From: Roseibium litorale
Lineage (GTDB): Bacteria > Pseudomonadota > Alphaproteobacteria > Rhizobiales > Stappiaceae
Assembly: GCF_014842915.1 (NCBI RefSeq)
Contig: NZ_JACYXI010000002.1
Location: forward strand, 395,611 to 459,610
Direction of reading: 5' to 3'
DNA length: 64,000 bases
Within the stretch, counting starts at the first letter, position 1. Every line of letters begins with the position of its first letter. The translations under genes and the position numbers were made by a program. Below the pieces are notes generated by a model. It was not told the DNA's origin. It saw nothing but the letters and a program-made list of their open reading frames with translations, and made no database searches. Below are positions 30,007 to 40,251 of the stretch, piece after piece.

Positions 30007-30411
30007 TCAGGCCTGTTCGAGCTCCGTCAAAGTACCCAGAAAATCCTTGGGATGCAGGAACAGCACCGGCTTACCGTGGGCACCAATCTTGGGCTCTCCG
30101 TCACCCAATACCCGCGCGCCTTGGGCAAGCAGCTTGTCGCGGGCAGCCAGGATATCGTCCACCTCGTAACAGAGGTGGTGGATTCCGCCGGACGGGTTCT
30201 TTTCCAGGAACTTGAGGATCGGAGAATTTTCTCCAAGCGGCTCAAGCAGTTCGATCTTCGTGTTGGGAAGGTTGATGAAGACCGTGCTGACGCCATGGTC
30301 CGGCTGGGCAACCTTTTCAGAGACGTCCGCTCCAAGTGTGCCGCGATAGACCGCCACAGCTGCTTCCATATCGGAAACCGCAATGGCCACGTGGTTCAAA
30401 CGTCCGATCAT
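30007..30411 (-). CDS. mce: Methylmalonyl-CoA epimerase
   Basis: Interconverts (R)- and (S)-methylmalonyl-CoA in propionyl-CoA and ethylmalonyl-CoA metabolism. The protein has 134 residues of the vicinal oxygen chelate (glyoxalase) fold. Metal ligands are visible: His7 in RLNHVAIAV, the histidine in SGGIHHLCYEV and Glu130 in TELEQA. It lies 58 bp downstream of the RNase J gene on the same strand, a common arrangement in this class. Start ATG at 30411 chosen by the family N-terminus. Confidence 0.96.
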   Translation of the reverse strand: MIGRLNHVAIAVSDMEAAVAVYRGTLGADVSEKVAQPDHGVSTVFINLPNTKIELLEPLGENSPILKFLEKNPSGGIHHLCYEVDDILAARDKLLAQGARVLGDGEPKIGAHGKPVLFLHPKDFLGTLTELEQA

Positions 30412-30469
30412 TGCCTCAACCTCCCAATCTCTTGCGGCCATGATCTCACCGGATCTAGCCACCTGCTTC

Positions 30470-32137
30470 TCATATGCGCGTGACAAGCACCTGGCAAAGC
30501 GTCTTTTTGCCCCAGACCTCGACCACCGCGGCACGGGCAGCCCTGCGGGCCGCTTCGCCGATCAGATCCTTGTCCTTGCGGCGGGCCTTGGGAATGCTGG
30601 TCACCGCGCCGATCACGGCCTTGGAGATCACATTCTCCATCGGCTCGCCCTCGTCATCCGTGTCCGGCAGGCCCATCAGCGCCATTTCCGGATCGTCCAG
30701 CAGTTCGCCTGCCTTGTTGATCACCAGCGACACCACCAGCGCCCCGGCATAGGACAGCTTGCGCCGTTCCTTGACGCCGGTGACCTCCGGATCATCCAGG
30801 ATCAGACCATCCTTGACGAGGATACCGGACGGCGCTTCGTCGATGATGCCGGCGCTCCCGGCGTTCAGCCGCATGATGTCGCCATTCTTGCCCCGGATCA
30901 CTTCCCGCACGCCCAAGGAGCGGGCAAAGCGGGCGTGTGCGGCAAGATGCAACGGTTCGCCATGAACAGGAACCGCAACTTTGGGCGAAAGCAGCTTGTA
31001 GAGCTGCTCAAGCTCGCCCCGGCGCGGGTGGCCGGACACATGCACCAGCGCATCCCGGTCGGTGACGATGGTCACGTCGGACTTGGACAGGTTGTTCTGA
31101 ACCGCGCCGACGGCCTTTTCATTGCCCGGAATGGTGCGGGACGAGAATATGACCGTATCGCCCTGAGAAAGTGCAATGTTCCGGTGATCGCCGGAGGCAA
31201 TGCGCGCCATGGCCGCCCGCTCCTCGCCTTGGGATCCGGTGCACAAAAGCACGGTCTTGTCGCGCGGCAGATAGCCATAGGCTTCTTCATCATGGAACGG
31301 CTTCAACCCGTCCAGATATCCAAGCTCACCGGCAATATCGATCACCCGGCGCATGGAGCGGCCGACAACCACCACGTCCCTGTCATTGGCTTCCGCAGCT
31401 TCGGCAATCGCCCGGATACGGGCAACGTTGGAGGCGAAGGTAGTGATCGCCACCCGGTGCGGCGCGTTCTTGATGACTTTTTTGAGCTCGACTGCAACAT
31501 CGCCTTCGCTCGGGCTGACGCCGTCGCGAATGGCATTGGTGCTGTCGCAGATCAGAGCCATCACCCCTTCCCGGCCAAGCTCCGCCAGCCGGTCCAGGTC
31601 GATCGGCTTGCCGACACCCGGCGTCATGTCGATCTTCCAGTCGCCCGTGTGCACCACGAGCCCGGCCTCAGTGCGGATCGCCAGAGCGCAGGGCTCCGGG
31701 ATCGAATGGGTCATGGTGACGAACTCGACATTGAATGGGCCAATGTCGATCCGGTCGCCCTGCTTGACCACGGTCACCGGCACCTTCTCGGCGCCAGGCT
31801 CGCTGTCGGCCTTGGTTTCAAGAAGACCGGCAGTAAAGGCGGTCGCATAGACCGGCACCTTCAGATAGGGCCACAGGTGAATGATACCGCCGTAATGATC
31901 CTCATGAGCATGGGTGATGACCATGCCAGCGATCCGGTCGGCTTCCTCTTCAAGGAATTTGATGTCCGGGAACACAAGATCGATGCCCGGAAGCTCCGGA
32001 CCGGCAAAAGACACGCCGCAATCCACCATCAACCAGGAGCGGTCATGCTCCGGGCCAATGCCGTAAAGGGCCATGTTCATTCCAATTTCACCAACGCCGC
32101 CGAGCGGCAGAAATACTAAGTCCTTGGCAGATGCCAT
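30470..32137 (-). CDS. rnj: Ribonuclease J
   Basis: Metallo-beta-lactamase/beta-CASP ribonuclease with 5'-exonuclease and endonuclease activity in rRNA maturation and mRNA decay; in alphaproteobacteria it works next to RNase E. The protein has 555 residues. The zinc-binding motif THAHEDHYGG is near residues 75-84 and further ligands are in HTGDWKID and CDSTNA. The beta-CASP domain occupies the middle and the KH-like domain the C-terminus. The ATG at 32137 starts the conserved ASAKDLVFLPLGGVGEIG. It follows birA by 120 bp. Confidence 0.96.
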   Translation of the reverse strand: MASAKDLVFLPLGGVGEIGMNMALYGIGPEHDRSWLMVDCGVSFAGPELPGIDLVFPDIKFLEEEADRIAGMVITHAHEDHYGGIIHLWPYLKVPVYATAFTAGLLETKADSEPGAEKVPVTVVKQGDRIDIGPFNVEFVTMTHSIPEPCALAIRTEAGLVVHTGDWKIDMTPGVGKPIDLDRLAELGREGVMALICDSTNAIRDGVSPSEGDVAVELKKVIKNAPHRVAITTFASNVARIRAIAEAAEANDRDVVVVGRSMRRVIDIAGELGYLDGLKPFHDEEAYGYLPRDKTVLLCTGSQGEERAAMARIASGDHRNIALSQGDTVIFSSRTIPGNEKAVGAVQNNLSKSDVTIVTDRDALVHVSGHPRRGELEQLYKLLSPKVAVPVHGEPLHLAAHARFARSLGVREVIRGKNGDIMRLNAGSAGIIDEAPSGILVKDGLILDDPEVTGVKERRKLSYAGALVVSLVINKAGELLDDPEMALMGLPDTDDEGEPMENVISKAVIGAVTSIPKARRKDKDLIGEAARRAARAAVVEVWGKKTLCQVLVTRI

Positions 32138-32257
32138 ATAGCGAAGCTCCAATGCCTCCTGATCAGCGGGCCGGGCGCCAGAAGCGGCGAATGCCCACAC
32201 GCTGATCGATGTTTAGTGTAAGACCATCTCGATGCGTCTTATCCAACGCGAAATGCT

Positions 32258-33049
32258 CTACGGGATTGAGGGCGAGCCTTCCGGCTGCGAGCCCTGCGGA
32301 AAAACGTCACCGGCAAAGATGGTTTGCCGGCTTCCGTTATCAAGGCCGAGGATCAGATGTCCCCGGCTGTCGAGATCAACAAAGGTTCCGGTCTGTTCCC
32401 GGTCCCCGTTGCGCACGGTAATCGTCTTACCCAGATGCACCGCGCGCGAAAGCCAGGCTTTCCGGACAGCGTCAAAGCCTCCCGGACGGCGCCAGGCGCC
32501 CAGCCTTGCGGCAAGTATACGGGCAAGATGCCCGTGCAGTTCATTCGCCTCGACCCTAAAGCCAAGGCTCATCAGGTCGGTCGACCTGTAAAGCGACAGC
32601 TCCGGATGAGCCGCGCAGTTCACACCAAAACCAAGGACAACAGCCAGGCGGCCGTCCTGAAGGGTTTCAGCTTCAAGCAGAATACCGGACAGCTTGGCCC
32701 CTTCGACCAAGAGGTCGTTGGGCCATTTCAGACCGGCAAGCTGATGGGTTCCCGCAGCAGCGTCCACCGCCTCGGCCAGGGAAACAGCCGCCACAAGCGG
32801 CAATTCGCCAAGCCGGTCCCGGTCTGCCGGATCGATCAGAAGCAGGCTGGCGAACAGATTGCCCTTGAGCGAGAACCAGTCCCTGCCCCGCCGTCCGCGG
32901 CCAAGGGTCTGCTCACCGGCCACGACCCAGAGATTGCCCGGATCACCATCGCGCGCATGCTCAAAAGCCAACGTGTTGGTGGAGCCGACACTCTCATGCC
33001 ATTCAATGCGGAAACCCGGCGCGGGAGGCGCCGGGTTCGCATGTCTCAT
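32258..33049 (-). CDS. birA: Biotin-[acetyl-CoA carboxylase] ligase, no HTH domain
   Basis: Attaches biotin to the biotin carboxyl carrier proteins of acetyl-CoA and related carboxylases. The protein has 263 residues and begins almost directly with the catalytic domain: VGSTNTLAFEHARDG, the biotinyl-AMP loop GRGRRGRDW and LKWPNDLLVEGAKLSG. The N-terminal helix-turn-helix of E. coli BirA is missing, so it is a monofunctional ligase and not a repressor. It starts 17 bp after nuoN, so it is probably cotranscribed with the nuo operon. A strong hairpin lies inside its first codons. Confidence 0.95.
   Translation of the reverse strand: MRHANPAPPAPGFRIEWHESVGSTNTLAFEHARDGDPGNLWVVAGEQTLGRGRRGRDWFSLKGNLFASLLLIDPADRDRLGELPLVAAVSLAEAVDAAAGTHQLAGLKWPNDLLVEGAKLSGILLEAETLQDGRLAVVLGFGVNCAAHPELSLYRSTDLMSLGFRVEANELHGHLARILAARLGAWRRPGGFDAVRKAWLSRAVHLGKTITVRNGDREQTGTFVDLDSRGHLILGLDNGSRQTIFAGDVFPQGSQPEGSPSIP
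33013..33037 (-). terminator. Strong hairpin inside the first codons of birA
   Basis: On the minus strand AACCCGGCGC-CTCCC-GCGCCGGGTT forms a perfect 10-bp stem with a 5-nt loop, only 12 bases into the birA coding region and about 30 bases after the nuoN stop. It is followed by TCCG, not by a T-tract, so it is not a textbook terminator. It could lower birA translation or protect the 3' end of nuo mRNA. Confidence 0.45.
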
Positions 33050-33066
33050 ATCGGGGTTGGGCCGGG

Positions 33067-34509
33067 TCAGAACAAGGCCCCCGCTGCTGCGGCAGCTCCC
33101 TGAACGATCGGACCCGGCATCAGAGCGAAGAAGATGACCACAAGGCTGGACAGGCCGAGCACGACCCGGAGTTCCACGGGCATCTTTTCAAAGGCTTCTG
33201 CCGGCTCATCAAAGAACATGACCTTGATGACACGCAGGTAGTAGTAGGCACCGACAACCGAGAGCACGACACCGATCACGGCCAGCGGGTAAAGGCCTGC
33301 CTCGACAGCTGCCGAGAAGACATACCACTTGGCGAAGAAACCGGCGAAGGGCGGGATACCGGCGAGCGACCACATCAGGATCGCGAGCAGGATCGCCATC
33401 GGCAGGTTGGTGCGCGACAGGCCGGCGAGATCATTGATCTCTTCGACCATGCCGGTCTTGCGGCGCATGGAAAGGATGCAGGCAAAGACGCCGAGGGTCA
33501 TGGCAAGGTAGATTGCCATGTACACGATCACGCCTTCGACACCCTTCTCAGTGCCGGCTGCCAGACCGACCAGGGCATAGCCCATGTGACCGATCGAGGA
33601 ATAGGCAATCAGGCGCTTGATGTTGGTCTGGCCGATCGCTGCGAACGCGCCAAGAGCCATCGATGCCAGTGCCACGAAGACGATGACCTGCTGCCACTCA
33701 TGGGTGACCGGCTGGAAGCCTTCGATCACGACACGGACCAGCAGGCCCATGGCAGCAACCTTCGGAGCAGCCGCCAGGAAGGCTGTGACCGGGGTCGGCG
33801 CGCCTTCATAGACGTCCGGCGTCCACATGTGGAATGGAACCGCGGAGATCTTGAAGCACAGGCCAGCCAGAACAAAGGTGAGGCCGATCACGAGACCGAT
33901 AGATGCGCCTCCATGGGACAGGGCTTCGGAGATCGCGTTGAAGCCGATGTGGCCGGTGAAACCATAGACCAGGGACATGCCGTAGAGCAGCATGCCGGAG
34001 GACAGGGCGCCGAGCACGAAGTACTTCAGGCCTGCTTCCGTGGATCGCACGGAATCCCGGTTGATGGCAGCGACCACATAGAGCGCAAGGCTCTGAAGTT
34101 CGAGGCCCAGGTACAAGGTGATCATGTCGCCCGCAGACAGCATGAGCATCATGCCGACGGTGGCCAGCACGATCAGAACCGGATACTCGAACTTGTCGAA
34201 GGACTGGCTCTTCGCATAGGCCCAGGACATGGCGATGGCGAAGAACGAACCGGTCAAAACCAGAAGCTTGAGGAAATAGGCATATTCGTCGAGGACGAAG
34301 GAGCCGCCGAAGGTTTCCCCGAGCCTGGCACCGAAAGGCAGGACAAAGAGCGCGTCAACCGCGATCAGGCCCATGGCGATGCCGTTCACCGGCGCGCTGG
34401 ACCGCGGACCGCCGAAGACGCCGATCATCAGCAGAACCATCGCGCCGGCAGCCAGGAACAATTCCGGCAGCACGGGCATGAGATCTGGCAAGTGTGTCAT
34501 CTCGGACAT
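33067..34509 (-). CDS. nuoN: NADH-quinone oxidoreductase subunit N
   Basis: Antiporter-like membrane subunit of complex I that takes part in proton pumping. The protein has 480 residues with about 14 hydrophobic helices. It has the Mrp-type core pattern, including [19 protein letters not shown] with the family's lysine/histidine region and a glutamate in the early helix [15 protein letters not shown]. It is the last nuo gene of the operon, 24 bp after nuoM. Confidence 0.97.
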   Translation of the reverse strand: MSEMTHLPDLMPVLPELFLAAGAMVLLMIGVFGGPRSSAPVNGIAMGLIAVDALFVLPFGARLGETFGGSFVLDEYAYFLKLLVLTGSFFAIAMSWAYAKSQSFDKFEYPVLIVLATVGMMLMLSAGDMITLYLGLELQSLALYVVAAINRDSVRSTEAGLKYFVLGALSSGMLLYGMSLVYGFTGHIGFNAISEALSHGGASIGLVIGLTFVLAGLCFKISAVPFHMWTPDVYEGAPTPVTAFLAAAPKVAAMGLLVRVVIEGFQPVTHEWQQVIVFVALASMALGAFAAIGQTNIKRLIAYSSIGHMGYALVGLAAGTEKGVEGVIVYMAIYLAMTLGVFACILSMRRKTGMVEEINDLAGLSRTNLPMAILLAILMWSLAGIPPFAGFFAKWYVFSAAVEAGLYPLAVIGVVLSVVGAYYYLRVIKVMFFDEPAEAFEKMPVELRVVLGLSSLVVIFFALMPGPIVQGAAAAAGALF

Positions 34510-34533
34510 TGGCTTTCTCTCGCCTTCGGTACG

Positions 34534-36054
34534 TTAGTGCACGGCCGTTGCGGCATGGGACACCTGTCCGGCTGCCTCAAGCGCTGCGTGATAATGGGTG
34601 ATCAGGTTGTCGACGGCACCCTGGGTCACATCGAGGATCGCCATCGGATAGACACCGAAGAAGATCGTCAGGATGATCATGGGAACCAGGATGACCTTCT
34701 CGCGCAGATCCAGATCCAGGATCGACTTCAGGCTTTCCTTCTCCAGCGCACCGAAGACGACGCGGCGGTAGAGGAAGAGCGCATAGGCTGCCGAGAGGAT
34801 CACGCCGGAGGTCGCGAAGAACGCCACCCAGGTGTTGACTTCGAACGCACCCATGAGGGTCAGGATTTCACCGACGAACCCGGAGGTGCCCGGCAGGCCG
34901 ACATTGGCCATGGTGAAGATCAGGAACGCCACCGCGTATTTCGGCATCCGGTTAACCAGACCGCCATAGGCCGCAATGTCACGGGTGTGCATCCGGTCAT
35001 AGATCACGCCAACGCAAAGGAACAGCGCGCTGGCCACGATCCCGTGGGACAGCATCTGGAAGACGCCGCCCTGCACACCCTGCGGGGTCAGGGTGAAAAT
35101 CCCCATGGTCACGTAGCCCATGTGGGCGACGGACGAATAGGCGATCAGCTTCTTGATGTCTTCCTGAGCCAATGCCACCAGCGAGGTGTAGATGATGGCG
35201 ATGACGGACAGGGTGTAGATCATCGGCGCGAACATGTCGGAGGCCAGCGGGAACATCGGCAGCGAGAAGCGCAGGAAGCCATAGCCGCCGAGCTTCAGCA
35301 GGATACCTGCCAGGATGACCGAACCGGCGGTCGGTGCTTCCACGTGCGCATCCGGCAACCATGTGTGGACCGGCCACATCGGCATCTTCACCGCGAAGGA
35401 GGCGAAGAAGGCGATCCAGAGCCAGGTCTGCATGGAGGCCGGGAAGTCATGCTGCAGCAGAACCGTGATGTCCGTGGTGCCGGCTTCCCAGTACATGGCC
35501 ATGATGGCGACCAGCATCAGCACGGAGCCGAGCAGCGTGTAGAGGAAGAACTTGTAGGACGCATAGACGCGGCGCGCGCCACCCCAGACACCGATGATCA
35601 GGAACATCGGGATCAGACCAGCCTCAAAGAACACGTAGAAGGCAACCAGATCCAGGGCACAGAAGACGCCGATCATCAGCGTTTCCAGGATCAGGAAGGC
35701 AATCATGTATTCCTTCACCCGCTTCTGCACGCTTTCCCAGGAGGCAAGGATACAAAAGGGCATGAGGAAGGTGGACAGGATGACGAAGAGCACCGAAATG
35801 CCGTCAACGCCCATCTTGTAGTTGATGGAACCGCCCAGCCATTCGCTGGTCTCGACCATCTGGAAGCCCGGGTTCGCATAGTCGAACCCGCCCCAGATGA
35901 ACAGGGACAGAACGAAGGTGAAGACCGTGGTCATCAGAGCCACGAACCGGATGCGGCGCTTGTCGTCCGCTGTCTCCTCAGGCACCAGCAAGATCGCCAG
36001 CACCCCTGCCAGCGGCAGGAAGGTCGTGGTGGTTAGGATTGGCCAGTCGATCAT
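34534..36054 (-). CDS. nuoM: NADH-quinone oxidoreductase subunit M
   Basis: Antiporter-like proton-pumping subunit of complex I. It has 506 residues from the ATG at 36054, which overlaps the nuoL stop by one base. About 14 membrane helices are seen, with the conserved [35 protein letters not shown] and [14 protein letters not shown] segments of NuoM. The frame extends upstream of 36054, but that part overlaps nuoL and is not NuoM-like. Confidence 0.97.
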   Translation of the reverse strand: MIDWPILTTTTFLPLAGVLAILLVPEETADDKRRIRFVALMTTVFTFVLSLFIWGGFDYANPGFQMVETSEWLGGSINYKMGVDGISVLFVILSTFLMPFCILASWESVQKRVKEYMIAFLILETLMIGVFCALDLVAFYVFFEAGLIPMFLIIGVWGGARRVYASYKFFLYTLLGSVLMLVAIMAMYWEAGTTDITVLLQHDFPASMQTWLWIAFFASFAVKMPMWPVHTWLPDAHVEAPTAGSVILAGILLKLGGYGFLRFSLPMFPLASDMFAPMIYTLSVIAIIYTSLVALAQEDIKKLIAYSSVAHMGYVTMGIFTLTPQGVQGGVFQMLSHGIVASALFLCVGVIYDRMHTRDIAAYGGLVNRMPKYAVAFLIFTMANVGLPGTSGFVGEILTLMGAFEVNTWVAFFATSGVILSAAYALFLYRRVVFGALEKESLKSILDLDLREKVILVPMIILTIFFGVYPMAILDVTQGAVDNLITHYHAALEAAGQVSHAATAVH

Positions 36055-38078
36055 CAGTGAGCTCCCCCGACGGTGCCGGCCCCGGTGAACATCGACCAGG
36101 TGATGAGGGCCGCCACACCGATCAGCATCGCGAAGGCATAGTGGTAGAGGTATCCGGTCTGGAGCTTGACGACCCAGGTCGTGACATTCTGAACGCGAGC
36201 GGCGACGCCGTTCGGGCCGTAACCGTCGATCACCACGCCATCGCCCTTCTTCCAGAGCTGACGGCCGATCCACAGAGCCGGGCGGACGAACAGGAAGTCG
36301 TAGAGCTCATCGAAATACCACTTGTTGAGCAGGAACTGGTAGAGACCAGAGAAGTCCTCGGCCAGCTTCTTCGGCGTTTCCGGCGAGCGGATGTAGAACT
36401 GGTACGCAACCAGGAACCCGCCAACCATCATGACGAAGGGAGAGACCTTCACCCAGCCCGGCACTTCATGCATCGCATGGAGAACATGGCTGGCCTCAAA
36501 GGACGGCAGAGCGCCCTTCCAGAAGGCATCGTAGCCTTCGCCGTAGAACGATCCGAAGAAGACCATCCCTGCGAGCGTTGCGCCGACGGCCAGGATGTAG
36601 AGCGGAGCCGTCATCACCAGCGGCGATTCATGCACATGCTTCATCACGTCGACGGAAGCGCGCGGCTTGCCGTGGAAGGTCATGAACGTCAGGCGCCAGG
36701 AGTAGAACGAGGTCAGGCCGGCAGCGAAGACGGTCAGCCAGAAGCCGTACTGGGCCATGGCATTGTGACCGGCATAGGCAGCTTCGATGACCGCATCCTT
36801 GGAGATGAAGCCGGCAAAACCGATATGGGTGAACGGAATGCCGACACCGGTCAGGGCCACGGTTCCGATGAACATGGTCCAGTAGGTGACCGGAATATGC
36901 TTCCGCAACCCGCCCATCTTGCGCATGTCCTGCTCGTCGGAAACGGCGTGAATGACCGAACCGGCGCAAAGGAACAGAAGCGCCTTGAAGAAGGCGTGCG
37001 TGAACAGGTGGAACACGGCGACGGAATAGGCACCGACCCCCAGAGCCACGAACATATAGCCGAGCTGCGAACAGGTCGAATAGGCGATCACCCGCTTGAT
37101 GTCGTTCTGCACCAGACCGACGGTCGCGGCGAAGAAGGCCGTTGTTGCACCGAAGAAGGTGATAACCGTCAGCGCAGTGTGGGACAGTTCGAACAGCGGC
37201 GACAGACGGGCGACCATGAAGACACCCGCGGTCACCATCGTTGCGGCGTGGATCAGAGCCGACACAGGCGTCGGGCCTTCCATCGCGTCCGGCAGCCAGG
37301 TGTGCAGCAGGAACTGCGCCGACTTACCCATGGCACCCATGAACAGCAGCAGACAGACGACCGTCATCGCGCTGTGGGAGTCCAGATGGTAGCCGAGGAA
37401 GTTCAGAACGGTTGCACCGTGTTCGGCAGCGGCTTCCGCACCATGTTCACCGGCAGCGCCGATAACGGCAGGAGCCTTGGCGAAGATGGTGCTGAGGTCG
37501 ATGCTGTCGAACAGAACGAAGACACCGAAGATGCCAAGGGCGAAGCCAAAGTCACCAACGCGGTTGACGACGAAGGCCTTCATGGCGGCAGCGTTTGCGG
37601 AAGGCTTCTGGAACCAGAAGCCGATCAGCAGATACGAGGCTAGACCCACGCCTTCCCAGCCGAAGAACATCTGCAGCAGGTTGTCGGAGGTCACCAGCGA
37701 CAGCATCGCGAAAGTGAAGAGCGACAGATAGGCGAAGAACCGCGGACGGTGCGGATCGTGGTGCATGTAGCCGATGGAGTAGATGTGAACCAGGGCCGAG
37801 ACCGAGTTCACCACCACCAGCATGACCACTGTAAGTGTGTCGATGCGCAGGGACCAGGAAACATCAAGCGCGCCGATGGTGATCCACCGCAGCACCTCGA
37901 CCTGAACAAGGTTGGTTTCGCCGTACCCGATGGAGAAGAACGCGACCCAGGACAGAAGCGCGGCGACGACAACGAGGCCGCTGGTGATGAATTCGCATGC
38001 CTTGGCACCGAGCGCCCGGCCGAACAGGCCTGCGATCAGAAAGCCGATCAGAGGCAGGAATACGATTGCGGAGTACAT
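36054..38078 (-). CDS. nuoL: NADH-quinone oxidoreductase subunit L
   Basis: The largest antiporter-like subunit of complex I, distal in the membrane arm. It has 674 residues and about 16 helices. Conserved segments include [38 protein letters not shown] and [20 protein letters not shown]. The long C-terminal lateral helix region that runs along the membrane arm is present. It follows nuoK by 6 bp. Confidence 0.97.
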   Translation of the reverse strand: MYSAIVFLPLIGFLIAGLFGRALGAKACEFITSGLVVVAALLSWVAFFSIGYGETNLVQVEVLRWITIGALDVSWSLRIDTLTVVMLVVVNSVSALVHIYSIGYMHHDPHRPRFFAYLSLFTFAMLSLVTSDNLLQMFFGWEGVGLASYLLIGFWFQKPSANAAAMKAFVVNRVGDFGFALGIFGVFVLFDSIDLSTIFAKAPAVIGAAGEHGAEAAAEHGATVLNFLGYHLDSHSAMTVVCLLLFMGAMGKSAQFLLHTWLPDAMEGPTPVSALIHAATMVTAGVFMVARLSPLFELSHTALTVITFFGATTAFFAATVGLVQNDIKRVIAYSTCSQLGYMFVALGVGAYSVAVFHLFTHAFFKALLFLCAGSVIHAVSDEQDMRKMGGLRKHIPVTYWTMFIGTVALTGVGIPFTHIGFAGFISKDAVIEAAYAGHNAMAQYGFWLTVFAAGLTSFYSWRLTFMTFHGKPRASVDVMKHVHESPLVMTAPLYILAVGATLAGMVFFGSFYGEGYDAFWKGALPSFEASHVLHAMHEVPGWVKVSPFVMMVGGFLVAYQFYIRSPETPKKLAEDFSGLYQFLLNKWYFDELYDFLFVRPALWIGRQLWKKGDGVVIDGYGPNGVAARVQNVTTWVVKLQTGYLYHYAFAMLIGVAALITWSMFTGAGTVGGAH

Positions 38079-38084
38079 TCGCCC

Positions 38085-38393
38085 CTAGCCTTTCATCATG
38101 TTGATGTCTTCCACGGCAATGGAGCCGCGGTTTCGGTGGAAGACCACCAGGATCGCGAGGCCGATGGCTGCTTCAGCCGCAGCCACGGTCAGAACCAGCA
38201 TCGTGAAGATCTGGCCCATGAGATCGCCGAGGAATGAAGAGAAGGCGACGAAGTTGATGTTGACGGCAAGGAGCAGCAGCTCCACCGACATCAGGATGAC
38301 AATCACGTTTTTCCTGTTCAGGAAGATCCCGAAGATCCCGATCGTGAACAGAATGGCCGCGACCGACAGATAGTGCGACAGACCGATTTCCAT
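38085..38393 (-). CDS. nuoK: NADH-quinone oxidoreductase subunit K
   Basis: Small three-helix subunit of the complex I membrane arm, 102 residues from the ATG at 38393. The conserved glutamates of the proton path are visible in [18 protein letters not shown] and in [14 protein letters not shown]. The frame extends further upstream but that part is outside the family. It is 97 bp downstream of nuoJ. Confidence 0.97.
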   Translation of the reverse strand: MEIGLSHYLSVAAILFTIGIFGIFLNRKNVIVILMSVELLLLAVNINFVAFSSFLGDLMGQIFTMLVLTVAAAEAAIGLAILVVFHRNRGSIAVEDINMMKG

Positions 38394-38490
38394 GGGCGCC
38401 TCGCCGTGCTCCCCCTCGTTTAACCTCACCCGGCAACGGCGCGGAGTAACCGCCGCTGCCCGGACTTCATGACTTTGAGCGCTTGACCGC

Positions 38491-39105
38491 TCAGATACCC
38501 TTGCCCGATTCCACCTTGCGGACCTCGATGGAGGTCGAGGGGTTGCGGGCAACCTGCGCGGCAATGCTCTGCCGCTTGACATATTCCTTGTGGCGCAGGG
38601 TCAGCACGATGGCACCGATCATGGCCACCAGCAGAACCAGGCCAGCCACCTGGAAGAAGAAGATGTATTTCGTGTAGAGCACGCTGCCGATGGCCTCGAT
38701 GTTGGACATCTCGGTCAAGGCGGGCGTGGGCTCTGCGCCGTGGTTCAGAACATCCGGAGCGATGACCCAGGCGCCGAGCCCCATGAGCAGCTCAACCAGC
38801 AGAATGATGCCGACCAGAGCGCCGACCGGCAGATACTGAAGGAAACCCTGGCGCAGCTCGACGAAGTCGACGTCGAGCATCATCACCACGAACAGGAAGA
38901 GAACCGCGACCGCGCCCACGTAGACGACGACCAGCAGCATGGCCAGATATTCGGCACCGAGCATGACAAAGAGCCCGGCGGAGTTACAGAACGCGAGGAT
39001 CAGAAACAGCACCGAATGGACCGGGTTGCGCGAGGCAATGACCATGAAGGCCGATGCCACCGTCACCCCGGCAAACAGATAGAAGAAAAGCGCGTTCAGG
39101 ATCAT
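38491..39105 (-). CDS. nuoJ: NADH-quinone oxidoreductase subunit J
   Basis: Membrane subunit of complex I with five helices, 204 residues. The conserved block [20 protein letters not shown], followed by [20 protein letters not shown], marks the helix with the pi-bulge that is linked to coupling. The tail is soluble and basic. It lies about 90 bp downstream of nuoI. Confidence 0.97.
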   Translation of the reverse strand: MILNALFFYLFAGVTVASAFMVIASRNPVHSVLFLILAFCNSAGLFVMLGAEYLAMLLVVVYVGAVAVLFLFVVMMLDVDFVELRQGFLQYLPVGALVGIILLVELLMGLGAWVIAPDVLNHGAEPTPALTEMSNIEAIGSVLYTKYIFFFQVAGLVLLVAMIGAIVLTLRHKEYVKRQSIAAQVARNPSTSIEVRKVESGKGI

Positions 39106-39196
39106 GGGTAGACCTGCCTGTCGTCTGGCCGTTTCCGGCCGGGATCAGGACCTCTGGCCGAATTGCCGGAAGCCCTAGAAAAGTTGCGTCAAGCTC

Positions 39197-39685
39197 CTAG
39201 CGGTAAGGAGCATCCATTTCAATGTTGCGGGCGATTTCACGCTCCCAACGGTCACCGTTCGCGAGCAGCTTCTCTTTCGAGTAGTACAGCTCTTCACGGG
39301 TCTCGGTGGCGAACTCGAAGTTCGGCCCTTCGACAATGGCGTCCACCGGGCAGGCTTCCTGACAGAAACCGCAGTAGATGCACTTCACCATGTCGATGTC
39401 GTAACGGGTGGTGCGGCGCGTGCCATCGTTGCGGCGCGGGCCAGCTTCAATGGTGATCGCCTGTGCCGGGCAGATGGCCTCGCACAGCTTGCACGCAATG
39501 CAGCGTTCTTCCCCGTTCGGATAGCGGCGCAGCGCATGTTCACCGCGGAACCGCGGACTCACCTGCCCCTTTTCGAACGGGTAGTTGATCGTCGGCTTCG
39601 GCCTGAAGAAGTAGCGCATGGCCAGGAAGAACGCCGAGACGAACTCCTTCAAGAACAGCGATTTGGCGGCCTGATCGAGTCCCAT
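39197..39685 (-). CDS. nuoI: NADH-quinone oxidoreductase subunit I
   Basis: Peripheral subunit that carries iron-sulfur clusters N6a and N6b. It has 162 residues from the ATG at 39685. Two ferredoxin-type 4Fe-4S motifs are seen: [12 protein letters not shown] and [12 protein letters not shown]. The N-terminal amphipathic helix region ([19 protein letters not shown]) contacts the membrane arm. It is separated from nuoH by two small extra genes, which is not the standard order. Confidence 0.97.
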   Translation of the reverse strand: MGLDQAAKSLFLKEFVSAFFLAMRYFFRPKPTINYPFEKGQVSPRFRGEHALRRYPNGEERCIACKLCEAICPAQAITIEAGPRRNDGTRRTTRYDIDMVKCIYCGFCQEACPVDAIVEGPNFEFATETREELYYSKEKLLANGDRWEREIARNIEMDAPYR

Positions 39686-39708
39686 CGCCTTGTTGCCTTC
39701 CTTATCCC

Positions 39709-39945
39709 TCAACCGGCCAGCTGACTGCCGGCCAGATACCCGATCACTGGAAATCCAATGATCGGAATTACGAATACAAGTCCCCGCAGGAGAGCGCCGT
39801 ACCGGGCCACAAGGCCACCGTCGCCGCCTGCGCGTCTGTTCTTTTCCTCGACCGCCTGAAGCACCCCTTTCAGGATCTTCCAGTCGAGCCAGCCGAGGTA
39901 TCCCCCCAGAGCCGCCCCGACCAGTCCGGAGATCGAAACACTCAT
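39709..39945 (-). CDS. Small membrane protein inserted in nuo operon (nearest nuoI)
   Basis: Not recognised. A 78-residue protein with a glycine-rich N-terminal helix ([18 protein letters not shown]), a charged middle ([15 protein letters not shown]) and a hydrophobic C-terminal helix ending [16 protein letters not shown]. It lies in the nuo operon, 23 bp before nuoI and 36 bp after a second small gene with the same helix-charged-helix layout and a similar C-terminus. Codon use fits the neighbours. It could be a complex I assembly or accessory factor, or an unrelated passenger. Confidence 0.7.
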   Translation of the reverse strand: MSVSISGLVGAALGGYLGWLDWKILKGVLQAVEEKNRRAGGDGGLVARYGALLRGLVFVIPIIGFPVIGYLAGSQLAG

Positions 39946-39981
39946 CTCTTATCCACTCTCAGGTTCTGAGGAAGCTTCTAG

Positions 39982-40251
39982 CTAGGAAAGAAGTTGATTC
40001 CCAGCTATCGCCCCGACGAAACCAAACAGCACAGGCATGAACCATTGGTAGAGAAATCGAGTTGCCTTTTGAGCTGTCTCCAAATCCCACCTTATGGGCC
40101 CAAGCCCTATACCTGCATCCAGCCCCCGTTTACGGCGCTCTTCAGCAAGCTTTGCCTGCAAACGCAGCACATTGGGGAGGACCAGTACTCGGCCTAACAG
40201 AGCGACTACAACGCCCAAACCAGCACCGAGTACAATCCCCATTACACTCAC
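39982..40251 (-). CDS. Small membrane protein inserted in nuo operon (nearest nuoH)
   Basis: Not recognised. An 89-residue frame whose GTG start at 40251 overlaps the nuoH stop (GTGA); an ATG at 40242 is an alternative start. The layout is an N-terminal helix ([20 protein letters not shown]), a basic amphipathic middle ([14 protein letters not shown]), and a C-terminal helix ending [14 protein letters not shown]. The overlap with nuoH indicates real, coupled translation. It resembles the next gene (39709-39945) in layout and C-terminus, so the pair may be diverged paralogues. Confidence 0.7.
   Translation of the reverse strand: MSVMGIVLGAGLGVVVALLGRVLVLPNVLRLQAKLAEERRKRGLDAGIGLGPIRWDLETAQKATRFLYQWFMPVLFGFVGAIAGNQLLS

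Noticed and set aside
33586..36036. An 816-codon plus-strand frame rich in Asp, Glu, His and Gln
   Set aside because: Antisense of nuoN and nuoM. The odd composition mirrors codons for hydrophobic residues on the other strand.
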